Positions 9,992 through 18,228 of a stretch of DNA of 42,894 nt are shown here, piece by piece; positions within the stretch are counted from its first letter, which is position 1, and every line of letters starts with the position of its first letter. The stretch lies in NCBI GenBank assembly GCA_003230015.1, contig QIGO01000003.1, positions 1-42,894 on the forward strand. The letters run 5' to 3'. The DNA comes from Alphaproteobacteria bacterium. Lineage in GTDB: Bacteria > Pseudomonadota > Alphaproteobacteria > UBA6615. The notes beneath the pieces were generated by a model, which did not search any database, was not told where the DNA came from, and worked only from the letters and a program-made list of their open reading frames with translations. Position numbers and translations under genes: made by a program.

Positions 9992-10327
9992 CTATTTCAC
10001 AGGTAACTTTGAGACAAACTCATAGGCTTGCGCGATCCAGCTTTGCAACGCCGCCTCACTCTCCAAACCCTCGGGCGCCACATAGATCCACCCCCGCATC
10101 GGCCTGCCGGTAAAGTCGCAAGGCCTGGTGTGCGGCCGCGCCAAGGCGCCGGCCTCTTGCGCCGGCGACAGCCGCACCACCATATCCTCGGTCTTGCCAC
10201 TCACCCCACAGCACATCTTTCCATTGCACTGAAAGGACAGCCCGCCAAACATTTTCTTCTCGGTAATGCCCTCATAGCCGGCAAATACCGCCCGCATACG
10301 CTCGGCGAGCGCTTGATTGTAACCCAT
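9992..10327 (-). CDS. TfoX N-terminal domain protein
   Basis: A 111-residue stand-alone TfoX-N protein. The family pattern is seen in ITEKKMFGGLSFQCNGKMCCGV, followed by a MVVRLSP strand and the CDFTGRPMRGWIYVAPEGL segment. The full-length competence regulator TfoX also has a C-terminal domain, absent here. Stand-alone versions are common in Alphaproteobacteria and have no settled function, so competence should not be inferred. It lies 33 bp downstream of the VOC protein on the same strand and may be the last gene of that transcript. Confidence 0.85.
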   Translation of the reverse strand: MGYNQALAERMRAVFAGYEGITEKKMFGGLSFQCNGKMCCGVSGKTEDMVVRLSPAQEAGALARPHTRPCDFTGRPMRGWIYVAPEGLESEAALQSWIAQAYEFVSKLPVK

Positions 10328-10360
10328 TGATTTTTCGTTCTTTAGGCGGGAATAGCCGAC

Positions 10361-10741
10361 TCAGTCTTTTTTCTCATACGTAATAAAATTGATCGCCGCG
10401 CCGACCGCGTCGATCACCACTGCCCAACGGCCGACGCCGGGAATATCCATCGGCGCCATGGCGATATGGCCGCCGGCCGCTTTTGCCTTCGCCACCCGCT
10501 CGTCCACATTGTCCACGGTGATATAGCCGGCCCAAACGGCCTCACCCTCGGCACCATGTGTGGTGATGCCGCCGATCGGCTCGCCGCCGGCCTTCAGCAC
10601 CGTATAGGTCCCGTCTGCCATCGGCATTTCTTCGATCTCCCAACCTATGACGTCCGTATAGAACGCTTTGGCTTTGGCGACGTCCTTGGTCCGCAATTCA
10701 AACCAACTGATCGCACCGTGAGTAACAAAAAGGTCGCTCAT
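10361..10741 (-). CDS. VOC family (glyoxalase/bleomycin resistance-like) protein
   Basis: A 126-residue vicinal-oxygen-chelate protein with two beta-alpha-beta-beta-beta modules. The first is SWFELRTKDVAKAKAFYTDV and the second begins at VWAGYITVDNVDERVAKAKA and ends in MDIPGVGRWAVVIDAVGA. This layout is typical of the small VOC members found near extracytoplasmic sigma factors. The ATG at 10741 is chosen because GGAGGA lies just upstream; an in-frame ATG at 10756 has no such site. It follows the sigma factor gene after about 80 bp on the same strand. Substrate and metal use are unknown. Confidence 0.85.
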   Translation of the reverse strand: MSDLFVTHGAISWFELRTKDVAKAKAFYTDVIGWEIEEMPMADGTYTVLKAGGEPIGGITTHGAEGEAVWAGYITVDNVDERVAKAKAAGGHIAMAPMDIPGVGRWAVVIDAVGAAINFITYEKKD

Positions 10742-10824
10742 CCCTGTCTCCTCCATTGAAAGCCTAGATGCTAACTAGACGCGGGAGCCCGTCAACACCG
10801 GACAGCCATCCCATAGAAAAGAAA

Positions 10825-12060
10825 TCAGCTTAAGCTCGCCAATTTCCGTTCGATAAAACGGCGCTCGGCCGGGTTTTGTGTCAAGCCCAGCGCGGCTTCA
10901 AAATGACCGGCGGCCTCCCCTGCCCGCCCCGCTTCGGCCAGCAACGCCGCCTTGGCCGCATGGAAATGGTGGTAGCGCTGCATATCCGCCGACCCTTCCA
11001 AGGCTTGCAGTAACGCCAGTCCGGCCTCCGGTCCCTGGTCCTTGGCCACCGCGACCGCCCTGTTCAGGGTCACCACCGGCGAGGGTTGATAGCGTTCCAG
11101 CACCCCGTAAAGCTCGGCAATTTGCGCCCAGTCGGTATCCTCGGGCGCCAGCGCCTCGCTATGCACCGCGGCGATAGCGGCTTGCACCTGATAGCCCCCC
11201 GGCCGTTTCATACGCAGCGCCTTCTCCACCAGAAAGCGCCCCTCCACCGTCAGGCGCATATCCCACAAGGACCGATCCTGCACGTCCAGCAGCACGATCT
11301 CGCCATTTTGATCGAGCCGCGCCCGGTGCCGCGAATGCTGCAGCAGCAACAGCGCCAGCAAACCCACCACCTCCGGCTCATCGCGGAACAGCCGCACCAA
11401 CAGCCGGCCCAGCCTGATCGCCTCGTCGCACAACTCCACCCGGATGAGCTGCTTGTGACCCGAGGCGCTATAGCCTTCGTTGAATATCAGATAGACCACC
11501 GCCAGAACCGCCCGCAGCCGCTCTGGCAGCAGCGCCGCTTTCGGCACTTCATAGGGAATTTTCGCCTCGCTGATCTTGCGTTTCACCCGGCTCAACCGCC
11601 GCTCCATCGCCGCTGGCGAGACCAGAAACGCCCGCGCGATCTCCTCCACCGAAAGCCCCGCGACCGTTTTCAGGGTCAAAGATATCTGCGCCTCTTCGGC
11701 GATAGCGGGATGACAGCAGGTGAATAGCAGGGCCAGCAGATCGTCGCGCACATGCAGGGTCAGTGCTTCCTCAAGCACCGAATCTTCCGCCGGCTCGGCC
11801 GCCTCCGCCACCACCACGCTTTGGATGTAACGCGCCTCGACTCGCCGCCGCCGATACCCGTCGATGGTCCAGCGGCGGCCGGTCGTCACCAGCCAGGCGA
11901 CTGCGTTATCCGGCACCCCGTCGCGCGGCCAGGTCTCTACCGCCCGCGCCAGTGCTTCCTGCAACGCGTCTTCTGCCGCGCCAAAGTCGCCCAGCAGGCG
12001 TATCAGTGTCGCCAGTGCTTTCGGGTAGGACGCTCTAACCTCTACCGCGACCTGATCCAC
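10825..12060 (-). CDS. ECF42-type RNA polymerase sigma factor with C-terminal TPR-like extension
   Basis: A 411-residue sigma-70 family protein. The sigma-2 region is near the N-terminus (FGAAEDALQEALARAVETWP, DGVPDNAVAWLVTTGRR), and the sigma-4 region is around KTVAGLSVEEIARAFLVSPA. A long helical C-terminal domain follows (FNEGYSASGHKQLIRVELCD, GVLERYQPSPVVTLNRAVAV, EAAGHFEAALGLTQNPAERR), about 200 residues more than a minimal ECF factor. This extension and the adjacent YCII/DGPF-domain gene 6 bp upstream are the hallmarks of group ECF42. No anti-sigma factor is encoded nearby, as is usual for the group, where the extension itself is thought to regulate activity. The VOC and TfoX-N genes downstream are candidate targets or co-transcribed genes. 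Confidence 0.9.
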   Translation of the reverse strand: MDQVAVEVRASYPKALATLIRLLGDFGAAEDALQEALARAVETWPRDGVPDNAVAWLVTTGRRWTIDGYRRRRVEARYIQSVVVAEAAEPAEDSVLEEALTLHVRDDLLALLFTCCHPAIAEEAQISLTLKTVAGLSVEEIARAFLVSPAAMERRLSRVKRKISEAKIPYEVPKAALLPERLRAVLAVVYLIFNEGYSASGHKQLIRVELCDEAIRLGRLLVRLFRDEPEVVGLLALLLLQHSRHRARLDQNGEIVLLDVQDRSLWDMRLTVEGRFLVEKALRMKRPGGYQVQAAIAAVHSEALAPEDTDWAQIAELYGVLERYQPSPVVTLNRAVAVAKDQGPEAGLALLQALEGSADMQRYHHFHAAKAALLAEAGRAGEAAGHFEAALGLTQNPAERRFIERKLASLS

Positions 12061-12066
12061 CCTGCC

Positions 12067-12432
12067 TCACACCGTCGCGACCGACTCCAAATGAGCCATC
12101 GGACGCACCTCCACCGACCCCGATCCGGCGTGCGGGATTTCCTTGGCATAGGCCAGGGCCTGATCCAAATCCTCGCAATCGAAAATGTAGAAGCCCACCA
12201 GATGCTCCTTGGTCTCGGCGAACGGCCCATCGACGACACGATGCTTGCCGTCGCGCCGCCTTACCGTCGTTGCCGAACTTGTCGACACCAACTCACCCGC
12301 CGCCAGGAACGCGTCTTTCGCCTTCGCCCGCTGCTGCAAATGCCTGTGTCCCACCAGGCACCGCTCCCGTTGTTCCGGCGTATAATTCTCGATGGATTCT
12401 TCGGCGGCATAGATCAGCATCGTATAGAGCAT
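12067..12432 (-). CDS. YCII/DGPF-domain protein partner of the ECF42 sigma factor
   Basis: A 121-residue ferredoxin-like-fold protein of the YCII-related family. The diagnostic DGPFAETKEHLVGFYIFDCE block is in the middle and VEVRPMAHLE at the end. Genes of this type are the conserved targets and neighbours of ECF42 sigma factors. Here it directly precedes the sigma gene with a 6 bp gap, so the two are surely co-transcribed. No enzymatic activity is established for this subfamily. Confidence 0.9.
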   Translation of the reverse strand: MLYTMLIYAAEESIENYTPEQRERCLVGHRHLQQRAKAKDAFLAAGELVSTSSATTVRRRDGKHRVVDGPFAETKEHLVGFYIFDCEDLDQALAYAKEIPHAGSGSVEVRPMAHLESVATV

Positions 12433-12481
12433 GGCGTCCTCCGGTCTTCATGCATTCATTCTCTTGACGCCCCACGCCCCC

Positions 12482-13480
12482 TCAAGCGGACAATGAATCC
12501 AGAAATGACAGCGTGCATCTATCGTGCCATGTCGGCTTGCCAAACCGGTCGTGAAAGCCCAAATGCCCGCCCCCATCGGGCAATTGCAGCGACAGCATCG
12601 AATTCCCGGACACATCGGTATGGTCATAGGCATCCGCCGGGATCCATGGATCGTTGCGCGCGTGGATCAGCAAGGTCGGCACGCTGATATTGCCCAGCCC
12701 AGGCGCTGCCGAACACCGCGCGTAATATTCATCGGCGCCGGCAAAGCCATGGCGCGGGCCGAGAAAATTATCGTCGAAAGCCCGCACCGTTGGCGCCGCC
12801 CGGATTGTCGCCCTCTCTTGTGCCGTCAGCGCCGCCGCCGGGCGCGTCGCTTCGATTTTGATGCGCGCCAAGATCCAACGGTGGTAGAGCCAGTTCCGTG
12901 GCGCATGAAACCGCCGCGCCGCCGCCGCCAGATCGATCGGTGCCGATACCGAGACAGCCCCCCGCACCGCCGCGGCAAGACCGGATTCACCCAAATACTT
13001 CAGCAGGATATTGCCACCAAGAGAAAAACCGACGGCGACCATGCCATTGCGCAGCAAATCCTTCGGCAGCTGCTCCGGCAACTGCTCCAGCACGGCGGCC
13101 ACATCCTCGCTGCGCCCGGCATGAGTAGAGCCCTGGCAAGTCTTGCGCGACGGGCCGGCGCCCCGCTGATTGAGCCGCAACACCGGATATCCCGCATCCA
13201 GCAGCATCCGCGCCGTCACCCGCACATAGTAGCTTTCCTCACAGCCCGTCAGGCCATGCAGCAGCATCGCCAAAGGCCGCCGCGCCAATCCGTCGGGCAC
13301 CTGCAACACGCCGAGCATTTGATCGCCGCTACCATCGGGCAAGACGAAGGCCAGCCGCTGCAACACCCATGCTGATAAATCCGCGCCCCGCCGCATCACT
13401 TGATTGCGGATCGTTTGCAGATCGCCACCCCACCACGGCAAGCGTGATTCAAAGGTCGCTATATTTTCCGTCCAAGTCAT
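12482..13480 (-). CDS. YheT-type alpha/beta hydrolase
   Basis: A 332-residue hydrolase of the AB-hydrolase YheT/ABHD1-3 group. It has the oxyanion motif LLHGLTGCEESYYVR, the RLNQRGAGPS region, nucleophile Ser in VGFSLGGNILLKYLGE, an acid in IHARNDPWIPAD and the catalytic His in GGGHLGFHDRFG. The N-terminal LPWWGGDLQTIRNQ resembles the family's 'P...NPHLQTI' motif. Members act on esters or acyl lipids, but the physiological substrate is not known. It is transcribed toward the YCII gene with a 49 bp gap and need not share its regulation. Confidence 0.87.
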   Translation of the reverse strand: MTWTENIATFESRLPWWGGDLQTIRNQVMRRGADLSAWVLQRLAFVLPDGSGDQMLGVLQVPDGLARRPLAMLLHGLTGCEESYYVRVTARMLLDAGYPVLRLNQRGAGPSRKTCQGSTHAGRSEDVAAVLEQLPEQLPKDLLRNGMVAVGFSLGGNILLKYLGESGLAAAVRGAVSVSAPIDLAAAARRFHAPRNWLYHRWILARIKIEATRPAAALTAQERATIRAAPTVRAFDDNFLGPRHGFAGADEYYARCSAAPGLGNISVPTLLIHARNDPWIPADAYDHTDVSGNSMLSLQLPDGGGHLGFHDRFGKPTWHDRCTLSFLDSLSA

Positions 13481-13516
13481 AGGGACCGCATACTACATGC
13501 GCGGCCACGCTACCAG

Positions 13517-14170
13517 TTAGTCAATTGTGAGCGCCACAATATGGTCCGGAACGGCCATATCCCGATCCAACCGCGGACAGGGGGTCGGCGTGCCCGGCCG
13601 CTGCGCCAAAGGCACCACGCCGGCCCAGATCGGCAACCCGTAATCTTCTTCGTCGTCGATGGGCGGGCCCGTCCGGATTTTGGCCGACGCCTCGTCAATC
13701 GCGAAAACCAGCACTGCCGTGGCTTTTATCTCCTGTTCCGTATGCGGTCTCAGCAGCGCCCAGCGGCCGGGGGTAATGCGCTCGATCAAGCCCTTCAACT
13801 TGGTAATTTTTTCATCCGGGTTCTCAACCGGCCGCGCTTTGCCCAGCACCATGACGGAGCGAAAATTGACGCTGTGATGGAAGGCGCTACGGGCCATCAC
13901 CAGCCCGTCCACATGGGTCACGGTCACGCACGCGGCCGCACCGGCCGCGAGCACCCGCACCATGCGGCTGGCACTCGAACCATGAATGACCAGTTCGTCG
14001 CCGAGCCGCCAATAGGCCGTTGGTGTCACCAAGGGCTGTCCGTCATCGACATATCCCACATGGCAGAACAGCCCGGCATCCAAAACCCCATAGACCTCCT
14101 CACGCTCATACGCGCCCCGCTCATGGGTGCGTTTCAGGGTCGTGCGGGGTGTCTTCAAGGACCGCTGCAT
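13517..14170 (-). CDS. pyridoxamine 5'-phosphate oxidase-fold, FMN-binding protein
   Basis: A 217-residue split-barrel flavoprotein. VLDAGLFCHVGYVDDGQPLV and GDELVIHGSSASRMVRVLA are typical FMN-site strands of the PNPOx-like/NimA-like group, and FHHSVNFRSVMVLGKARPV follows. It is divergent from a MocR regulator, with 86 bp between the starts and a shared dyad. MocR regulators often control a divergent target, so this gene is the probable regulated partner. A vitamin B6-related role is inferred from context. True PdxH is about the same length but has different substrate motifs, so I do not call it pdxH. Confidence 0.85.
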   Translation of the reverse strand: MQRSLKTPRTTLKRTHERGAYEREEVYGVLDAGLFCHVGYVDDGQPLVTPTAYWRLGDELVIHGSSASRMVRVLAAGAAACVTVTHVDGLVMARSAFHHSVNFRSVMVLGKARPVENPDEKITKLKGLIERITPGRWALLRPHTEQEIKATAVLVFAIDEASAKIRTGPPIDDEEDYGLPIWAGVVPLAQRPGTPTPCPRLDRDMAVPDHIVALTID

Positions 14171-14192
14171 CGCTCACTCTCCCTTGCCAGGC

Positions 14193-14216
14193 GGCCAATT
14201 TGGCCCATAATTGGCC
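14193..14216. promoter_or_regulatory. dyad in the divergent PNPOx-like/MocR promoter region
   Basis: Perfect 8 bp arms GGCCAATT (14193-14200) and AATTGGCC (14209-14216) flank an 8-base spacer that itself contains a third TGGCC. The site is 23 bp upstream of the PNPOx-like start and 41 bp upstream of the MocR start. It is well placed to be the MocR operator for autoregulation and divergent control. Confidence 0.45.
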
Positions 14217-14256
14217 TCTCGAAAAGGTCCATTCTTCGATATTCAAGAGAACCAAT

Positions 14257-15732
14257 ATGAAGACCGGCACGGCCTCTTTTCCCCTTGGCACCCTCGCACT
14301 CGACCGCAACGCGCCCGAATCCCTTGGTACCCAGCTCTATTTCGCCCTTCGCGGTGCCATTCTCCAGGGCACTCTGCGGCCCGGCATACGCCTGCCGGCC
14401 TCGCGCACTTTGGCCCGCGACATCGGCATTTCCCGCAACCCGGTCATCGCCGCCTATGAACAACTTCAGGCCGAAGGATATATCCAGGGCCGCGTTGGCG
14501 CCGGCAGTTTTGTCTCGGCCCAATTGCCCGAACATCTGCTGCAAGCACCCACCCCTACGACGGTCGCGGCCCAGCGCCGCCGGCCTCCCCGCCTCTCCCG
14601 GCGCGGCGGCACCATGGCCGCCCTGCGCCGCTCCTATCCCACTGGCCGCACCGCCTTCGCCCCCGGATTGCCCGACCTGGCAGCCTTTCCTTTTGATCTC
14701 TGGTCACGCTTGCTGGCGCGTCACTGGCGCCGCCCAACCACCGATATGCTGTTTAACGCCGACCCCGCCGGCTATCGGCCACTGCGCCAAGCCATCGCCA
14801 CCTATCTCGGTGCCGCCCGAGCCGTGCGCTGCCACGCCGACCAAATCGTCATCGTTTCCGGATCCCAGCAGGCCATCGACCTCATCGCCCGCCTGCTCAT
14901 CGACCCTGACGACCGGGTATGGCTCGAAGACCCCGGTTACCTTGGCACCCGTGGCGCCCTGCTTGGCGCCGGCGCCACTTTGGTCCCTGTGCCCATCGAC
15001 GACGAGGGCATGGATGTAGCGGCCGGCCGGCGCGCCGCCCCGCGGGCCCGGCTCGCCTGCGTTTGTCCCTCCCACCAATATCCCCTTGGCGTCACCATGT
15101 CCTTGAGCCGCCGCCTGGCCTTGCTGGAGTGGGCCCATCAGGCGCAGGCTTTTATCCTCGAGGACGACTATGACAGCGAGTACCGCTATGCGGGCCGCCC
15201 CCTCACCTCTCTGCAAGGCCTCGATACCCAGGCCCGGGTCATCTATGTCGGCACCATGAGCAAGGTGATGTTCCCCGGCTTGCGTCTTGGTTACCTGGTC
15301 CTGCCCGAGGACCTGATCGACCCGATCCGGGCCTTGCGCACACATATTGACGGCCACCCCTCCACACTCGCCCAAGCCGCGCTGACCGAATTCATCGCCA
15401 ACGGTCATTTCGCCGGTCATATCCGCCGCATGCGCACGCTTTATGAGGCGCGCCAGCAAATCCTGCTGGATCACGCCCCGTCTCTTGCCGCCCACTTCAC
15501 CCTCGAACCCGCCGCCGCCGGCATGCATTTGGTCGCTGCCTTACCGCCGGGTGCCAACGATTTGGCCATCTGCGAACGGGCCCGGCAGGCCGGTATTATC
15601 CTCGGCCCGCTATCGCGCTTCTACCATGGCCAGCCGCACCGCCAAGGCTTGCTGCTGGGATATGCCGGCTTCACCCCACACGAGATTCGCGGCGGCCTGG
15701 CGCGCCTGCAAACGATCCTCGCGACCGACTGA
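14257..15732 (+). CDS. MocR/PdxR-type transcriptional regulator (GntR HTH fused to aminotransferase-like domain)
   Basis: A 491-residue fusion. The N-terminal winged helix is GntR-like (LYFALRGAILQGTLRPGIRL, ASRTLARDIGISRNPVIAAY). After a linker, a fold-type I aminotransferase-like domain follows, with the PLP lysine in YVGTMSKVMFPGLRLGY and the Asp/Tyr pocket in FILEDDYDSEYRY. MocR proteins bind PLP or an amino-acid adduct and regulate rather than transaminate. The start at 14257 is where GntR similarity begins. An open extension to 14020 overlaps the divergent gene and is rejected. PdxR controls PLP synthesis in some bacteria, but the divergent PNPOx-fold gene is only suggestive of that. 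Confidence 0.9.
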   Translation: MKTGTASFPLGTLALDRNAPESLGTQLYFALRGAILQGTLRPGIRLPASRTLARDIGISRNPVIAAYEQLQAEGYIQGRVGAGSFVSAQLPEHLLQAPTPTTVAAQRRRPPRLSRRGGTMAALRRSYPTGRTAFAPGLPDLAAFPFDLWSRLLARHWRRPTTDMLFNADPAGYRPLRQAIATYLGAARAVRCHADQIVIVSGSQQAIDLIARLLIDPDDRVWLEDPGYLGTRGALLGAGATLVPVPIDDEGMDVAAGRRAAPRARLACVCPSHQYPLGVTMSLSRRLALLEWAHQAQAFILEDDYDSEYRYAGRPLTSLQGLDTQARVIYVGTMSKVMFPGLRLGYLVLPEDLIDPIRALRTHIDGHPSTLAQAALTEFIANGHFAGHIRRMRTLYEARQQILLDHAPSLAAHFTLEPAAAGMHLVAALPPGANDLAICERARQAGIILGPLSRFYHGQPHRQGLLLGYAGFTPHEIRGGLARLQTILATD

Positions 15733-15828
15733 TAGTGCGTCTCCCACCCCGCCCCCATGCCAACCGGCACATTGCGCTTCGCCAAAGCCTCAGCTATGAC
15801 GCCCTGACACCATGATGGGGAAGCCGCC

Positions 15829-18228
15829 GTGAGCACAGCCAAGAACCGCCGCTGGTTACGCTGGTTGCGCTACATTGGCATCGCTGTCTTCCTCCTGCTG
15901 CTGACCGGGGTCACCGGCGCCTATATCTGGCTCCGCGGCTCCTTGCCCGATTATAACGGCAGCGCCTCCATCGCCGGCCTGACGGCCCAGGTCACGGTCG
16001 GCCGCGACGCCGACGGTATACCCAGCATCTTCGCCGCCAACACCGAGGACGCCTATCGCGCCCTCGGTTACATTCACGCCCAAGACCGTTTTTTCCAAAT
16101 GGAGATGACCCGCCGCGTCGGCGCCGGTCGCCTCAGTGAGGCGCTGGGCGAATCCACCTTGGCCATAGACCGGCTCATGCGCACCCTCGATTTCTATCGC
16201 CTTGCCGAGCAGTCGGTGGAGCAGATGGCACCGGACGCCCGCGCCGCCCTCGACGCCTATGCCCAGGGTGTCAACGCCTGGCTAACCGGCGATTCCCCGC
16301 TGCCGCCCGAATTTCTTATTTTCCGGGCAACTCCCGAACCGTGGGTTGCCGCCGACAGCGTCGTCTGGGGCCGCCTGATGGCATTCCAGCTCTCCAACAA
16401 TATGAGCGACGAGCTTCTCCGCGCCCGCATGGCGGCCATTCTCACACCCCAACAGATCGGCGATCTCTGGGCCCAGGACCCCCCCGGAACCGCCGCCACC
16501 CTGACCGACCTTGCATCGGTCCTGCGGACCCTGCCCCTGCGCGAGATCGCCGCCACGCTGGCCGCCGTCCAGGCACCGGCCAGTGCCTCCAACGAATGGG
16601 TCGTCGCCGGCGCGCGCAGCAAGACCGGGATGCCCCTGCTGGCCAACGATCCCCATCTGGGTTTCAGCGCCCCCGGCCTCTGGTACCTCGCCAGGATCGT
16701 CACCCCCGACGCCGAAATTGTTGGCGCCACCGTCCCCGGTGTGCCTTTCACCGTGGTTGGCCGCAACAGCCGCATCGCCTGGGGTTTCACCACCACCCAT
16801 GCCGATACCCAGGACCTTTTCATCGAGAGGATCGATCCCGCTAACCCGGCCAACTACCTGACCGAGAACGGCAGTGTCCCTTTTGTCGTCCGCGAGGAGT
16901 TCATTCAGGTCAGGGGGCGCGACGACCCGGAAAAACTCGTCGTCCGCGCCACCCGCAACGGCCCGGTTATTTCCGATGTCAACCGCGGCGCGGCACAAGC
17001 CGCACCCCCAGGCCATGTCCTCAGCCTCGCTTTTTCCGCCTTGTCGCCCCAGGACAGCTCGGCCGAAGCCCTGTTCCGGCTCAACCAGGCCCAGGACTGG
17101 CCGGATTTTGTCGATGCCATGCGGCTGTTCGATTCCCCCATGCAGAATGTCGTTTATGCCGACACCGCCGGCAACATCGGCTTTTACGCCCCCGCCCGCC
17201 TGCCCGTTCGCCGCGCCGGCGACGGCCGGCTGCCATTGCCGGGCTGGACCGGCGAGAATGGCTGGGATGGCGAGGTGCCATTTGCAGACCTCCCCAATGC
17301 CTTCAACCCGCCTTCGGGCCAAATCGTCAATGCCAACAACCGGCTGGAAAGTAGCGGCGGCAAACCTTTCATCGCCTACGACTGGCCGTCAAGCTACCGC
17401 GCCGACCGCATAACCGAACGTCTCGCCGCCACGCCCAAACACGATGCCGACAGTTTCGCCGCCATACAAACCGACGTGACAACCCCGCTTGCCCGCACCC
17501 TGCTGCCGCCGCTCCTGGATTTGGGCGCAACCATTGAGGATGAGCGAAGTCACGAGATCCTCGGCCTGCTTTCCATCTGGGATGGCGACATGGGCCGCCG
17601 CCGGCCCGAACCGCTCATTTTCATGGCCTGGCTCGATGCTCTCGGCCGCCGCCTTTATGCCGACGAACTCGGCGACTTGGCCGCGGACTTTGCGCAATTG
17701 CGGCCGCGCACCCTTGAGTTTATCCTCAGCCGCCGCCCGCAATGGTGCGATGATGTTACCACTGGAGCCACCGAGACCTGTAGTGTTCAAGTCCAGGCTG
17801 CCTTCGCCGACGCCATGTCCTTCCTCACCGATCGCCTTGGCGATGACTGGCGAAACTGGCGCTGGGGCGATCTGCACCGGGCCCGCTTCAGCCATCAGAT
17901 CTTCGGTCGCATCCCCTTGTTGAACAGACTGAGCGACACGTCCATTGCCAGCGATGGCGGCAACTTTACCATCAACCGGGGCGTCTATATGTCCGGCAAC
18001 GGCGATAATGCCTTCCGCCACATCGTCGGCGCCGGATACCGGGCGGTCTATGATCTGTCCGATCTGTCCAACTCCCGTTTCATCATCGCCACCGGTCAGT
18101 CCGGCCACTTTCTCTCGCCCTTCTATGGCAACCTCACCGAGCGCTGGCGTGATGGCGAGTATGTCACCATCGGCGGGGATCGGGAGCCGGCGGCCACACT
18201 GACTCTGCGCCCCCAGGACAGCCAGTGA
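15829..18228 (+). CDS. penicillin acylase family Ntn hydrolase, membrane-anchored
   Basis: A 799-residue precursor. Residues about 13-35 form a single membrane-spanning or uncleaved signal segment (IGIAVFLLLLTGVTGAYIWL), so the enzyme should face the periplasm. The alpha-chain motif RDADGIPSIFAAN and YIHAQDRFFQMEMTRR are classical. Autoproteolysis should expose S254 in ASASNEWVVAG as the N-terminal nucleophile of the beta chain, followed by NDPHLGFSAPGLWY and AWGFTTTHADTQDLF. The family cleaves amides such as acyl-homoserine lactones, beta-lactams and N-acyl amino acids; which one cannot be told. The GTG start follows GGGGA by 7 bases. The stop overlaps the threonine ammonia-lyase start in a GTGA arrangement. 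Confidence 0.9.
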   Translation: MSTAKNRRWLRWLRYIGIAVFLLLLTGVTGAYIWLRGSLPDYNGSASIAGLTAQVTVGRDADGIPSIFAANTEDAYRALGYIHAQDRFFQMEMTRRVGAGRLSEALGESTLAIDRLMRTLDFYRLAEQSVEQMAPDARAALDAYAQGVNAWLTGDSPLPPEFLIFRATPEPWVAADSVVWGRLMAFQLSNNMSDELLRARMAAILTPQQIGDLWAQDPPGTAATLTDLASVLRTLPLREIAATLAAVQAPASASNEWVVAGARSKTGMPLLANDPHLGFSAPGLWYLARIVTPDAEIVGATVPGVPFTVVGRNSRIAWGFTTTHADTQDLFIERIDPANPANYLTENGSVPFVVREEFIQVRGRDDPEKLVVRATRNGPVISDVNRGAAQAAPPGHVLSLAFSALSPQDSSAEALFRLNQAQDWPDFVDAMRLFDSPMQNVVYADTAGNIGFYAPARLPVRRAGDGRLPLPGWTGENGWDGEVPFADLPNAFNPPSGQIVNANNRLESSGGKPFIAYDWPSSYRADRITERLAATPKHDADSFAAIQTDVTTPLARTLLPPLLDLGATIEDERSHEILGLLSIWDGDMGRRRPEPLIFMAWLDALGRRLYADELGDLAADFAQLRPRTLEFILSRRPQWCDDVTTGATETCSVQVQAAFADAMSFLTDRLGDDWRNWRWGDLHRARFSHQIFGRIPLLNRLSDTSIASDGGNFTINRGVYMSGNGDNAFRHIVGAGYRAVYDLSDLSNSRFIIATGQSGHFLSPFYGNLTERWRDGEYVTIGGDREPAATLTLRPQDSQ

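Noticed and set aside
14020-14256. N-terminal extension of the MocR regulator.
   Set aside because: The frame is open but overlaps the divergent PNPOx-like gene, and its residues do not resemble the GntR domain, which begins just after the ATG at 14257.
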